A stretch of DNA of 64,000 nucleotides from Abscondita cerata (GCA_030710515.1 JALBCR010004570.1:186001-250000); one strand, 5' to 3'; positions 12,255-23,760 are shown, numbered from the stretch's first letter. Notes: generated by a model from the letters alone, not told the origin. Program-made: numbers and translations.

Positions 12255-12420
12255 AGGTGGCGCCGCCCTAGTGGGCGTCCGTCCGTCCGCACAACCGTTT
12301 CTCAAATAGTTTGTTTCGTTTTATTACTGTAACGCACAGCTTATCGCATTGTCAATTTATTGTAACCCTTTCTACTGTACGCGTGCGTAGAATGCTGGCT
12401 CATCTAGTTGAATATTAAAT
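12255..12420. other. Short GC-rich island in AT-rich DNA
   Basis: The stretch around 12255-12300 (GGCGCCGCCC, GGGCGTCCGTCCGTCCG) is markedly richer in G and C than anything nearby. It has no open frame or recognised motif. It could be a relic of a transposon terminus or of a host promoter. Confidence 0.35.
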
Positions 12421-13346
12421 TTAAAATTTAGATAGTACTGGAAAAGCGTTTAATTCTTTAAATATGTCTCTTTAACAAAGGTTACTACTAAAAATAAGTT
12501 TCGCAATCGGTACCTTAAACACTGTTTAAAAATGGAATGTTTCTCGAAAAAGATAAAAAGTAAATTGCGCTGTAGAAAAAAATAGTTCAAATAAAAGTTA
12601 TAGATAATAAAATTTTTTTAATTATAAAATGTAGAGTTCAAATGTTTATTTACAATCACTATTGCGAAAACCATTATTCCTAAGTGTAATACTTTTTTAT
12701 AGGTGGAAATGGGTTACACAGAAAATTATAGTTAAAGCAAGAAAGCCCCATTAATTTAACATACCATAATATAAAAAAAATTGAAATAACGTAACGTAGT
12801 ACAATTAAGATTTCTATTTATATACTTAAATTACACTATCACATTTAATTGTTACGTTTGAGTTTATTTTTACATTATGACATTGGAATGACATCGCCAG
12901 CTAGTTTAATTTAGGTAGCAAAGGTGATAACTAAAAACTAAACATTTTTTTCTTATTTATACACTTCGTGAAACGTTTTATTGAGTGTCTCAATAGGAAT
13001 TCAAGTCTTCCCACCTAGGTATGTAATATACTATTTATACAGTGCGTTTATGATGAAAGGAACAAATTCGATTAAAATTGGGTGAATAATTTTTTAGAGA
13101 AACCCTCCGACACGTCAATTACAATTTTCAACTGGGCAAATTTTGTACTAAAAACTTTATATACAGGATTATCCGTAGATACAAGTGCCTAAACATGGTT
13201 ACCTTTTTTAAATGTAATTTTTGTATATTTGGATTCCTTACAAAATTCCAGTTTTTTGTGTATAATTTTCTATATCTGTCTTTACTTGTTTACGAAATGT
13301 ATTTTAGATATAATTATTTTCAGTTATACATTTTGGTCGAACTGTA
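12421..13346. other. Intergenic, nothing recognised
   Basis: AT-rich, no domain motif, no paired terminal repeats. Isolated TATACAG words at about 13038 and 13163 resemble mariner-type termini but lack partners. Confidence 0.35.
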
Positions 13347-13348
13347 TA

Positions 13349-14240
13349 CAGTGACCGGCAAAGAGTTTGCAACAAATGGAAAAAATTATTGTAATTGAGA
13401 TATCCGAAAATTTCTTTTGGCAAATGAATTTAGAATATCAAATGACAAAAAAAAGCACTTTGACAAATGTCATGTGACCACTGTCATAGCTGCAAATTAA
13501 AAAAATATCCCTTAAATATGAAAAAAGTGAGGTTACATGACAAGATATTGAAAAATGCCTAAGAAAAAAGTTGTTCAGAATTAGATTATACGTCTATGTG
13601 CAAATTTCCAAAAAAAATAACAACTTTTCAAAAATATCAGTTTTCAGGCATTTTTCCCGGAAATATTGAGAAAACAAAATTTTTTGCGTTTGATTTGCAT
13701 AAAACCCAATAAAACTAACAAATAAACTTCACAATCTAGTAATTTTTATTTATTAGTCTATCAATGGACGGTAAAGAACAAAACATTTGCAATGGCCTAC
13801 AGAAAACAAAAGGTTGAAATTACAAATTTAGGAATTATTTTAAAATACTCTTAATATGACCAATTCTTCCATTTTAAACACAATTTAAACAATTTTTTAC
13901 AATATTGCCTGGATAATAAGCTCATACAAAAACACACAAAAAATTTCCGGAAGAAATGCCGGAAAATTGTATTTTTGAAAAGTCGTTATTTTTTTTTCAA
14001 AATTTGTACATAGACGTATAATCTAATTTTAAACAACTTTTCTCTTAGGCATTTTTCAATATCTTGTTATATAACCTCACTTTTTACATATTTAAGGGAT
14101 ATTTTTTAAATTTGTCGCCAAGACAATGGTTATATGACCTTTGTCATTCAACATGCTGAAGTCATTTGCCAAAAGAAATTTTCGGATATCTCAATTACAA
14201 AAATTTTTCCCATTTGTTGCAAACTCTTTGCCGGTCACTG
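13349..14240. mobile_element. 892-bp palindromic TIR element (foldback MITE)
   Basis: The left end starts CAGTGACCGGCAAAGAGTTT and the right end finishes with its complement; TA dinucleotides flank both. The two arms remain complementary for about 330 bp (13349 to about 13680 and about 13910 to 14240), including blocks such as GATATCCGAAAATTTC and TTAGATTATACGTCTATG. The single-stranded centre, about 230 bp, is non-coding. TA target duplication and CAGTG ends point to Tc1/mariner-type mobilisation. Transcription across it would give a long double-stranded RNA. Confidence 0.85.
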
Positions 14241-14242
14241 TA

Positions 14243-17060
14243 TGTTACTGTTGCTAGTAAGTTAAAATTAGCAATGCTCTTTGATTTCAGCATTGTAGTA
14301 TTTCTTGACTTTGATAATAATTAATTACTAAATAATTGGTAATGAAATGCTACTTTCACTAAATCGTGCGTAAAAAAAATATAAAACCGTGTAATAAAGT
14401 AAAATGGACTTTGATTTACCAAACAATGCTTGATAACAAAGCAGTATAGAACACTCGAAATAAAAAAAAAGTAAAACCCCATACATTTCTCTGTTGTAAT
14501 AACTGGTTCTATTTGCAAAAATTAGTTCTGACGTAGATTAAAATTGAATGAAACACGTGTGTGGAGGACATTCATGCACTGCATGCGATTAAATAACTCA
14601 TATGCAGCTAGTGTTTTAAACTCCGCAATTCCTGCAAAAAAGTCTTACTTTACACACTTGTATCATAAATAACTATTTTTGTGCAAGAATTGAAATAATA
14701 CTTTGGGAATGGCCTTGTCAAAGTTTATAAATTGATGTTGGTTAACTATCACACTTAACATAAATATGAGATGTTATTTATAAATGTTATCAATTACAGC
14801 AGAATTTTCTAAATTGGAAAACTTTATGTTTTTATTAATAAAATGCTAAAAACGGCATAATAGAAAAAATATGGTACAATGCGAGTCAAGTTTAAACTCT
14901 GCGAGTAAAGAATTCCGAAGAAATTAAAATAAAACTAAAATAACAACTGAGACATCATAGCAAACCTAAAATTGTAACCGAAAGTTATAATTTATTGTTC
15001 AGAAAAATTATCATTATAAAAAAATTATATGCCTTGTTAATCAAAATACTGTCCCACTTCGGCTGAAATAAATTTTTCTTATATCTTAACCGAAAAAGTT
15101 AATTGAAAAATAAAAATTTGACAGATTACCACGTTAACTACTAAACTAAATTAGTGTATAGATTTGTATCATTGCAGAGTATGTCAGAGAATATGCTTAT
15201 TATTATCCTAAATGACAAACATAATTTATTTGCTATTTAAATTAATTGTTAATTGATTTATATTTCTTGCGTTACTAAACCGAATTTAAAAAATAATGGG
15301 TGCACTTTTTACTTTTTTTTATAAATTCCAACGTACAAACAAAAGTATAATAGTGGCGTTAAATTTTGTTTATCCAAAATTGGTTGTGACGAATTCGAAA
15401 CAATGTTTGGAATTTTAACAGCTAACGGTGAAAGTAATATCTAATTACTACTGAATATCCAAATCGAAAGAATTCTCTTAAAAATAATCTACTTTCATAA
15501 ATTAAGAGAGTTATACTTAAAAATGATAGTGAGATGTAGTAAGCGCGTTCTGCTTAATTGGTTAAAAATAATTTTTTTAATTCTATTGAGTGATAAACTT
15601 TTTATCGTGGTGTCACAATTGTGTTTAAATAGAATATATTATTTAAAAAAAGTGTAAGTGTGGAATTATAAAGGATAATTAATTAATTGCTCGAATTAAA
15701 AAATAAAATATTGAAATAGTTTAAAAAAAATTGCTTTATTATTATTATTATTAATACGTTGAGAAGAGTGATAAAAGTGAAATATTTATTTTGTCTGTTC
15801 TTCGTCATTTTGATCCATTTTCATAAACTCAGTTTTGTATTTCAACGTAAGTAATACATAGATAACGAATAAGTTAAAAAATAGTAGTAAAAATTATGTT
15901 TGTTTAAAATGAAACATGTATTTTTAAAATGAATTGATGAAGTGTACTAAAACCGTTCCTAGGTAAACACAGTACCTTTAAAACTACTCATCTGATTTCA
16001 ATGAAACTTAGATTAGATTTAGATATAATCGGTGAACTAAAAATCAATTTAAGATAATGTCTTTGTGGTTTTTATAATGATTTTAAAAATGTACTTTGTA
16101 TACATTTAAAATATACATAGTTTTCTAATTTGCCATTTGCACATGTTTTATTTGAACAATTTTTTATCCAATACATTTCTCTTTAACAATATATTTAATT
16201 GCAATAATTACGTCTACCAAAAGATAACGTTGTTGCAATTTTCTAGGGTTAGGGACTTGAATCATTTTCCGTTTATAAAACAAAATCACGTTTTTCGGCG
16301 TTTTTCCAGTTTTAAGCACACAACATCTCAAAGACTACTTCTATACAATTTTGTTGCTTAGAGAATATTATTTATAATACCTGCTTGTAATTTCTTGTTC
16401 CATAATTGGTAACGGTATCACATGACTTTTATTTGAACATATGTTCAATACTTTTAATTATATAAAAAAAGTTATTGTGTTTCCTTTAATTTTTACTTAA
16501 ACATTTTTCTAAAATGTAACGATTCCGAATTATCTGTGACCAATTACTTATTTTACGATTTGAGATTTGATATAATATTATATTTAATTTAGATTTTACA
16601 AAAATAATTATCTAATGCATATACTAATAATTAAATTTTAAAAACGAGTTGAAGTGAAATTTGAATTTTGACTCTAAGAAGATAATCAGTAAATCTAATA
16701 TTTCTCAAAATATAAATTATGATTAATTAAAACAAAAATCAAACTTATAATTTCATTTTAAACAGTCCTAGTTTTTATCATAGTTTACGACATTTGTCGT
16801 GGAATCATCTCGTAATCTCAAACATACGTACTTACTATTTATAGGTTTACGAGTAAATCACTCTTACGTCAATTGAAAGGTCGATGTGATTACTGTATTA
16901 AACAATTTATTAATTTATTGTATAATTCACAATCAGACGTATGTGGTAAGATTTGCTTTAATCGTAAGTACAGGTATACAAAATTTCATACGCCGCCCGT
17001 TTACATTTGAGAAAAGGAATAAATAAAACACTAATCTTTTACAAGACAATACTGTTTCCA
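14243..17060. other. Intergenic, nothing recognised
   Basis: AT-rich, with a short ATT microsatellite at about 15739-15754. Open frames at 14321-14518, 16137-16361 and 16933-17127 carry no recognisable domain. No paired terminal repeats were found. Confidence 0.4.
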
Positions 17061-17067
17061 AAACTGT

Positions 17068-17125
17068 TAGGACTGTCTTATACTTGATAGTGGCCCTGGC
17101 CGAAACGTCGCAAATTAAGTAGTAC
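17068..17125 (+). other. Penelope-associated-type stem-loop motif, copy 3
   Basis: Reads TTGATAGTGGCCCTGGCCGA then AACGTCG on the plus strand. The GGCC arms can pair but leave only two loop bases, so this copy is probably decayed. Confidence 0.4.
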
Positions 17126-17512
17126 ATAGTTTTAATTCAAACCATCTACCACTTTCTCCGCTAAGAAAGCCCCAGACTTGTTTTGGGAAAGCTCAAAATG
17201 AACTTAAAATCAATTATGTATTCAATTCAAACAAAAAATTATACGATGAAAAAAATTTCAGAGTGTAGTAGAATTCAGTCAATTATACATGCATTTCTAT
17301 TAAAACTGAAAATAGTTAGGTAATAAGCGGGCTCTTTGACCCAAAGGTATAGTTGTTGCGGTTGCGGGTACGAACAATGAATCATTAACTTTGCATCATG
17401 TCTTGTTTTTGAATATAATAATAATAACAAACCTAATTATTAATTAAACATTATCACATGGGCATGAAATGGCTACGCATGCCATGTTCATGGGATAATT
17501 TTTGGTAATATA

Positions 17513-17999
17513 ACAGTATATTAAAGAAGTAGTTTCAGAAGACGCATTTTATAAGACGAGTTACAGAGTTTTCGAGTACGAGTCACTAAAGTGCCTTCTG
17601 AAACAAATTCTTTATACTATTTTTTCTATTTTGGGCTTTTCAGATTGATTTTAAAATAAATTTCGCGAGTTTTTAAATTTAGGGAATTTTGAAGTGTAAT
17701 TGCTAGGTGGCAATATTTTCATTAAACTTTGGTTTAAATGCTAGTTTAAGTTTAATTAGTACATTTATCATATTTCATTAAAAAAAATTGGTGGAAATAA
17801 AAATAAGTAGATAAATAAATCTACTGAACATTAATTATGATTTAAATTAATGCACACCGAACGTAATGACATCTTGGACGTTATCAGTGTTACCACCGTT
17901 CGAATAAGAATTGTTCTATTTCTATAAAAGAACTCAAATTTCCATAAAAGAACTCATTTGGGTGCTTTTATAGCTCTGTAAGCAATCCAAAATAGAAAA
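17513..17999. repeat. 450-bp dispersed repeat, copy B
   Basis: Full-length relative of the repeat at 11562-12010, with the same start (AGTATATTAAAGAAGTAG) and end (GCTCTGTAAGCAATCCAAAA). It carries a longer hairpin near the start and a local duplication of the block ATAAAAGAACTCA near the end. It is directly followed, head to tail, by copy C. Confidence 0.75.
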
Positions 18000-18346
18000 T
18001 AGTATATTAAAGAACTAGTTTAAGAAGACGCTAAAATGCCTTCTGAACCGAATTTCGCGAGTGGCAATATTTTTATTAAATTTTTGTTTCAATCCTAGTT
18101 TAAGTTTAATTAGTACGTTTATCATAGAAGATAGAAATAAAAATAAGTAGATAAATAAATCTACTGAACATTAACTACGATTTAAATTAACGCACTCCGA
18201 ATGTAACGACAGCTTTGACGTTTAATATCAAATCAGTGTTACCACCGTTCGGAATAAAAATTGTTCTATTTCTATAAAAGAACTGAATTTTTTATAAAAG
18301 AACTTATTTGGGTGCTTTTATAGCTCTGTAAGCGACCCAAAATAGA
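18000..18346. repeat. 450-bp dispersed repeat, copy C (tandem, deleted)
   Basis: Starts again with AGTATATTAAAGAACTAG immediately after copy B ends, and finishes GCTCTGTAAGCGACCCAAAA. An internal deletion near 18055 removes about 90 bp of the shared sequence. The head-to-tail arrangement suggests tandem insertion or unequal exchange. Confidence 0.7.
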
Positions 18347-19386
18347 GACAAATCTTTATTATTTATTAGATTTAAGTTTTGTGCGGGAAATTTAAATACA
18401 TATGCGTTCATTTAACTTCAATATGCAAAATCACGCAAATCTTACGTCTCTACACTACTTTATAAGTTGGTTGTCAATAAATTGTTATGTAAAGCAATGT
18501 TTTCCTCTTAATTAATTCCCATTAAAAACTTTATATTTATTTATAAAACAAAATTATATTTATCGGAAGTTATATTTTTTTAGAATCTACGTCAGTCTCT
18601 TTGCTAGATGAAATCATCTTTTAAAATTTTTGTTGTTTCCAATTTTGTGATGTGATTGGTTTTTTAATAATGTGATTTTAACATTGATTATATACAGTGT
18701 AAATAAAGGTTAATGAAGACTGAATTACTATAAATTTAACAATACCGAAGATAATCTAAAGAACTTATGATACTAATTTTTAAATACCAACGTAAACTGC
18801 ATTGTGACTAAAAACCAACATAAATAAATCATTTTTCTACAACTGACACAAAAATATGTCATTAACGATTCAATAAATGTCCGCGAAATTGCGTTTCACG
18901 TACTAGACCGCGAATACACATTTTTACGCACTAGATTTTAAATTTATTCTTACAAAATTTAAACAAAAAATTTTCTTATTTATTGTAACGAATGTTGATA
19001 GTGAAATTGGAACACTTCTTTATTAGCTTCACGGTGGGTTACACTTCTGCTGCACTAATGTTAAAATTGGAAGGTTGGTTTCCAACTTGGTCGGAGGTGA
19101 ACACGCCGTTCAATATTTTAATTGCGATTTCAATCATGTTATTTAAGTAGTCTTTAATATATCCTTCCGCTACGGAGGAAGACTTCCAAGCCCCGTGTCA
19201 TTTAATAGTCAACAGATTTCCACCAACATTGGCCAGAAGAGTAGTAGAAGAATCTTCTGGGGCAGTGGCTTGTGCAGCTTTTATGGTCGGTTTTCTTCAG
19301 AAATGCAGCAATTTATTTATTCCTACGTTCTGATTTACACATCTGCCTTTTGAATACTTCAGGAAGAGACGACTGATTGTACTATA

Positions 19387-19892
19387 CACTGTCTACGGAT
19401 GGGGTAGGTAAAATTTTTTTTAATTTTAGTTTTAGCAAATAATGTTATTCTTGATAAAAAGTTTTGATTGTTCTGAAATCCCATAAAATAAAATAAAATT
19501 CAAGTTTTTCAAAATTAAAATTATTTTATAGTCAGTTTTATGAAAACCATATTATTGATGATTTGAAACGAGCAATAAATTGATGCCGTAAATGAAATTA
19601 CCTCAGAAATGCTACGAAACGCTTATAAAGAATTTAGAAGGAGAATTGAGAGATATTTTAAAGTTGGAGGGGGATATATTGAATAGATGTTCTTTGTTTA
19701 CTGTTACAGTTAGTTTTTGTTACATGATTACTCTGTATTGATATTTTTGATAGTTACTATAATTCTTCAAATTTTATTTCATTTCATGGGGTTTTAGAAC
19801 AAACAAAACTTTTCAACAAAAACGACATTTTTCCCTAAAACTAAATTTAAAAGAATGTTTACCTATAGGATACCCCATCCGTGGACACACTG
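19387..19892 (+). mobile_element. 506-bp mariner deletion derivative inside recombinase gene
   Basis: Ends are CACTGTCTACGGATGGGGTA and, inverted, CAGTGTGTCCACGGATGGGG, with TA on both sides (19385-19386, 19893-19894). The right half encodes a transposase C-terminus on the plus strand (about 19550-19686) reading VNEITSEMLRNAYKEFRRRI, then GGGYIE and a stop, the usual end of insect mariner-like transposases. The rest of the transposase is deleted. Removing the insert rejoins the recombinase reading (LRP before, TISRLFLKY after), so it landed in a pre-existing gene. Confidence 0.85.
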
Positions 19893-19971
19893 TATGATGG
19901 TCTCAAATATCTATATTTTCTGTATATTTCAATGTATTCTAACTTTGAAACCGTAAAAGTGCGATCACTGT

Positions 19972-19972
<1 letters not shown>

Positions 19973-20002
<30 letters not shown>
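19973..20002. repeat. Homopolymer T30
   Basis: Thirty consecutive T on the plus strand. On the minus strand it encodes a run of lysines in the middle of the recombinase pseudogene, which explains the poly-lysine and poly-phenylalanine open frames here. Confidence 0.95.
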
Positions 20003-20004
<2 letters not shown>

Positions 20005-20947
20005 TTCCATTCTGTGACAAGCGCCGTAGACTCCCAAAAGCAGAACCGCCTGCAAACAAATAAACATAATAAGTGTGATGGTAGTTTTTATTATTAAAAG
20101 GATTATTATTACCTTCATCAACAAATAATTCGTATCGTTTGCTTCAGTCACAAATTTTTCGATATCATCCTTCGTCAACATAGCACATTTTTTCCACGAT
20201 AATCGACACTCTTACTTTTTGTAGGGGAACAATTTTGGAAACTTCCCAAGATTTATATTCTCTTTCACATTTAACGTGCACTTCAACATCGAGAAAGTAG
20301 ACCAAAGTGTAGGGGGCTTTACTTACCTTGATTTTTGTTCTAGGTATGATAGCATCACATCTTCTGTAATTCCTTGGACCTTCTTTTGCAGGCACCATTC
20401 TTTAAATGAAGAATATGTTTTTTCATAAACCCCTTTGACCTCGTGGGTAGTAGACTGCCAATTGCTGCTTTCGCATTGTGAAGCAAATCAGCAGGAATCC
20501 TTTGGGCGGGCACAACCTCATCCTCGTCGTTACTACTCACATTTTCATACCAAATTATGCACTGCACGTAAAACCAAATTATTTCTGTAGATGTAAAAAA
20601 AATTTTAAAATGAAAACGTAGAATTTCATATAGATCGCACACTACATATTTCAGCAGAGATCCCTTAATAAAAAAAGTAACAAAAAGAATATTATCTTAA
20701 CAAAATTAATGTTTTTTGATAAGAGTTGTTATATAAATTATAAACCTAATAATTTTATTCAAACATTCAACAAATAATTTATAAAAAAATATTTGAAGAG
20801 CACATAGAAGTGTAAGAAAATTTGCACTTGAGAACATGTGTCGTTAGATGACTGAATAAACATTATACTGGGTGATTCAGTTTGGTGTTGGGCGACCTTT
20901 AATTTTTTTTATTTCAAGAACGTAGTGCAAGTGCTATAAACCATATA

Positions 20948-21599
20948 CAGGGTGGTCCAGGTTATAATAGCAATACTTCACCATTCGATAGTCCATCAAA
21001 AAATAAGTCGATATACATACTTTAATTTTTTTCAAAAACGCTCCCTAAGAAAGATACAGCCCTTTAAAGATTAGTTTTGGAAATCGTTTTTTTGTCATAA
21101 CTCTTAGGTCATTGAAGTGATTTTGACAAAATTTGGTAGAAGTACTTATGTAATAGATACTCATTACTTGACCAAAGTAGCTTTTGTCAAAACTGTCCAG
21201 TGGCATAGATAAAGAGGGAGGTGACACTACGCTACTATCTGTTTTTTAAAATGATTATTTAATTAGATTTCTAGATCAATTTAGAAAAGAAAGTCACTTT
21301 TGTAAAATTTTGATTGGAGGCTTGGTTTACGAGATAAATGAATTAAAAAGTTTACAACACTTTTAAAATAGTACATACCTATGGAAGTCGCCATTATGAA
21401 GTAGGCGATAATATGACACTTGTCAGTATTTTCTAACGTTAAAAAGAAAAAAATGCCTTTTCGATTCACCAACCAAGAATACGCCTATATATGCACTTTG
21501 TTTGTGGATTATGTGATTTTCCAAACTAAACTTTGAAAGGCTGTATATTGACTTATTTTTCGATAGTGAATTATTGCTACTATAACCTAGACCACCCTG
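20948..21599. mobile_element. 652-bp TIR element, Tc1/mariner type, non-coding
   Basis: Starts CAGGGTGGTCCAGGTTATAA and ends with its near complement (TATAACCTAGACCACCCTG), with TA on both sides. The inverted repeats extend for about 120 bp, taking in ACTTATTTTTTGATGG-like and CAGCCTTT..AAAGTTTAG blocks. The interior has no transposase remains. Confidence 0.85.
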
Positions 21600-21749
21600 T
21601 ATATTTGTAAATGCGGTGTTAAATACAGTGGGTGAGCTATATTGAGGTATTTTTTTTGGACCTAAGATAAAGTTTTCGAAAAATGGACCACTCTTGTTTT
21701 TACTCTAGATTCCAAAAATTTTATCTTATGTTATCATAGTTTGACAAAA

Positions 21750-21751
<2 letters not shown>

Positions 21752-21781
<30 letters not shown>

Positions 21782-21800
21782 TTACATCGTAAAGAATAAA

Positions 21801-21831
<31 letters not shown>
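21752..21831. repeat. Two (AT)n microsatellites
   Basis: (AT)n runs at 21752-21775 and 21802-21831 are separated by 26 bp of unique sequence. Confidence 0.95.
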
Positions 21832-21834
<3 letters not shown>

Positions 21835-21984
21835 GCTGATCACGTTTGACTGTCTTTGAGGATACTTTGATCATACTTAGTTTTTCAATGCAATTTCACT
21901 TTATCGCCATTTATAATAATGAGAAGCTTTTAAAAATGCCGAAAAATGTTCGTTTCTTTATTATAACAATTTTAAGACAAAACT

Positions 21985-22100
21985 CAACCTGGTTTTAACT
22001 GGCCGAAGTTTCGGTCGGTCCTGTGTGCGTGTGCTTTATCAATGCTTCTTAAATTAGGGACTGGAGTCACATGTAATATTAAATTAAATTCCAACATTAA
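21985..22100 (-). repeat. Penelope-type terminal repeat with stem-loop, inverted copy
   Basis: Minus strand: a leader (ATGTGACTCCAGTCCCTAAT) is followed by TTGATAAAGC and then GACCGAAACTTCGGCC. The same leader and motif occur on the plus strand at 22205-22320, so the two form an inverted pair about 110 bp apart. Confidence 0.6.
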
Positions 22101-22204
22101 GTTCACAAAATACTTTAAAAACCATTAATCAAAAGATTAATGGCGGTCAATAAAAAAAATTGTGAAATAATAAAATTAATAAGACACACTTGTACTACAC
22201 AAAT

Positions 22205-22320
22205 GGACGAACGGAATTAAGTTTAATATTATATGTGACTTCACTCCCTAATTTAAGGAAGAAACTTTGATAAAGCTTACACAAGACTGGGCAAAAACAT
22301 CGGTGAATTAACATTGTCCA
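22205..22320 (+). repeat. Penelope-type terminal repeat with stem-loop, direct copy
   Basis: Plus strand: ATGTGACTTCACTCCCTAAT, then TTGATAAAGCTTACAC and GGGCAAAAACATCGG, a decayed CGAAAC box. It is the mirror partner of 21985-22100. Confidence 0.6.
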
Positions 22321-22414
22321 AAACTTTAACAATGTCATTCTGATTAATTAAAGAAATATCGTAAGTGATAAGTCTAAACTGTTTTTTATCTTTGTTAATG
22401 GTTTTCATTTCCAT

Positions 22415-22490
22415 GACAAGAATGCAGTCCCTAACTTAAGGAAAAAACTTTGATAAAACTCACTGGGCAAAACATCGGCAATTACAAGCA
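22415..22490 (+). repeat. Penelope-type terminal repeat, third copy
   Basis: Reads GCAGTCCCTAACTTAAGG, then TTGATAAAACTC and GGGCAAAACATCGGC. It has the same layout as 22205-22320 but is shorter. The surrounding ATTGTCCAAAACTTTAAC and TTTTCATTTCCATGAC blocks (22310-22420) recur at about 22645-22745, so a larger unit is partly duplicated. Confidence 0.55.
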
Positions 22491-22877
22491 AGGTAATGGT
22501 TTTTAATTTCATCTTTCCATTTTGAGGAACCCTTACCAAGATATTAATTTTTAAATAGAATTTGGAGGATTATTAAATTTAACTCAATTGAAGTTTCAAA
22601 ATATAAAATGTGCAAGTTGTCATCGGAGTTTTATTTCAAAGAAACACTGTCCTAAACTTTAACAGTGATTCGTTAAAGAAATATCGTTAGTGATTAATTT
22701 AATCTTTTTAATTTTTATTAATGGTTTTCATTTCCATGACAACAATTTCAGGAGACACCTATATAATTTTATAAACATTTATACGTTTTTTGCCTTTTTT
22801 GTTAAAAAAATAGCAAGAATACATTGTCCCGCCTCTAATGTGGGAGCTTAATTATTATTATCGTTTACGAGAGCTAT

Positions 22878-23760
22878 TTAGTGACCGTAATCTGCGTAGC
22901 GTGAAGGGTCCAAAACTGCAGAACTATTGGGTGAATCTACAGTAAGCGACTGGAGTAAGGAGTTTTTCTCACTGCATCCTGAAGCAATATTTAAACGTGT
23001 TTTCTTTTCTGGCTTTAATAGGCCAGAGTCCTTATCGTTCAAAGAGAGATTAGAGCACCTTCTGCGCCTTTGCGCTTTCTTGTGGTAATCTTTTTCAGAA
23101 CTTGATATCGTCAATTGGAAAATTCTATTGACCCTAAATTTCGCATTATTGCACTTGTTCGGCTTGCTCTTTTGTGTCTTTTAATGGAACATCATCTATT
23201 TTATCTAAACATTTTCTTAAATCTTGAAAAATTTTCTCAAAATCTGCTGAGCGTTTTGAGTTTTTCAATATGTCAAGACCGTGCACCAAGCTTACTTCAT
23301 CGGACGGAAAACCACAGGTTGACACAGATATACTGAATTGGACACCAAGCAAATAAACCGTATATTACTTTTGACGCATTTAGCTAAGACATCATTATCC
23401 ATGTGCGTTGACAAGATGTCGTCAATTACAGATGTTGGTCTGTCTAGGCGTCTTGCATATAACAAGAAAGAATTGATAAACCAGCCGCGGAACGTTATCC
23501 TTTCGAGACATCCGCTTGCTGTTTGTTTATATCTGGCTCATGCACTACAGCATGGATGATTACAACATAGATAGCCATGTGGTTCATCCTCTCTCCAAGT
23601 ATCGTAAATATGGAAACTTTTGAAAATTATGTATGGCGGTAGTAAAGTGCCAATCTTGTTATCTTTGAATAATTCATTACTTCTAGAAATCTTTTCTGAA
23701 TGCCCTGATTTCTTAATATTCGTTGCCAAAACCTCTGTTCGTGGGCAGATCTACACATCA
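22878..23760 (-). pseudogene. Unrecognised decayed minus-strand gene
   Basis: Three neighbouring minus-strand frames look coding in composition: 23538-23729 (KIGTLLPPYIIFKSFHIYDT then WREDEPHGYLCCNHPCCSA), 23146-23352 (DFEKIFQDLRKCLDKIDDVP) and 22878-23114 (basic KKAQRRRRCSN, then SSEKDYHKK at its start). The frames are offset, so it is either an exon/intron gene or a decayed one. I see no catalytic signature; the Cys/His-rich WREDEPHGYLCCNHPCC could be a metal-binding patch. No family is proposed. Confidence 0.4.

Larger units (their letters stand above)
19020..20642 (-). pseudogene. Crypton-like tyrosine recombinase gene, disrupted
   Basis: Minus-strand pieces from 20642 down to about 19020 follow the order of insect Crypton-like tyrosine recombinases. 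They include AKAAIGSLLPTRSKGFMKKH (N-terminal core-binding part, about 20460-20520), TKDDIEKFVTEANDTNYLLM (about 20115-20175), GVYGACHRMEL (box-I arginine region, about 20010-20040), RTFTVSKLEYIEIYRKYRYL (about 19910-19970), and RLFLKYSKGRCVNQNVGINK (about 19325-19375). The C-terminal block LLANVGGNLLTIK-stop-HGAWKSSSVAEGY ends with the presumed catalytic tyrosine (about 19150-19240). Such enzymes cut and rejoin DNA through a covalent phosphotyrosine bond. The gene is dead: it has frameshifts, an in-frame stop before HGAWKS, a run of 30 A (minus strand) at 19973-20002 replacing part of the domain, and a mariner-type insertion at 19387-19892. Crypton rather than another YR family is inference. 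Confidence 0.75.

Noticed and set aside
19859..20181. Open frames with poly-lysine (minus) or poly-phenylalanine (plus) runs
   Set aside because: Both arise from reading the T30 homopolymer at 19973-20002 and are not independent genes.
20868..20890. TACTGGGTGATTCAG as a separate mariner-type end
   Set aside because: No partner of opposite orientation nearby; the TIR pair 20948/21599 explains the adjacent element without it.
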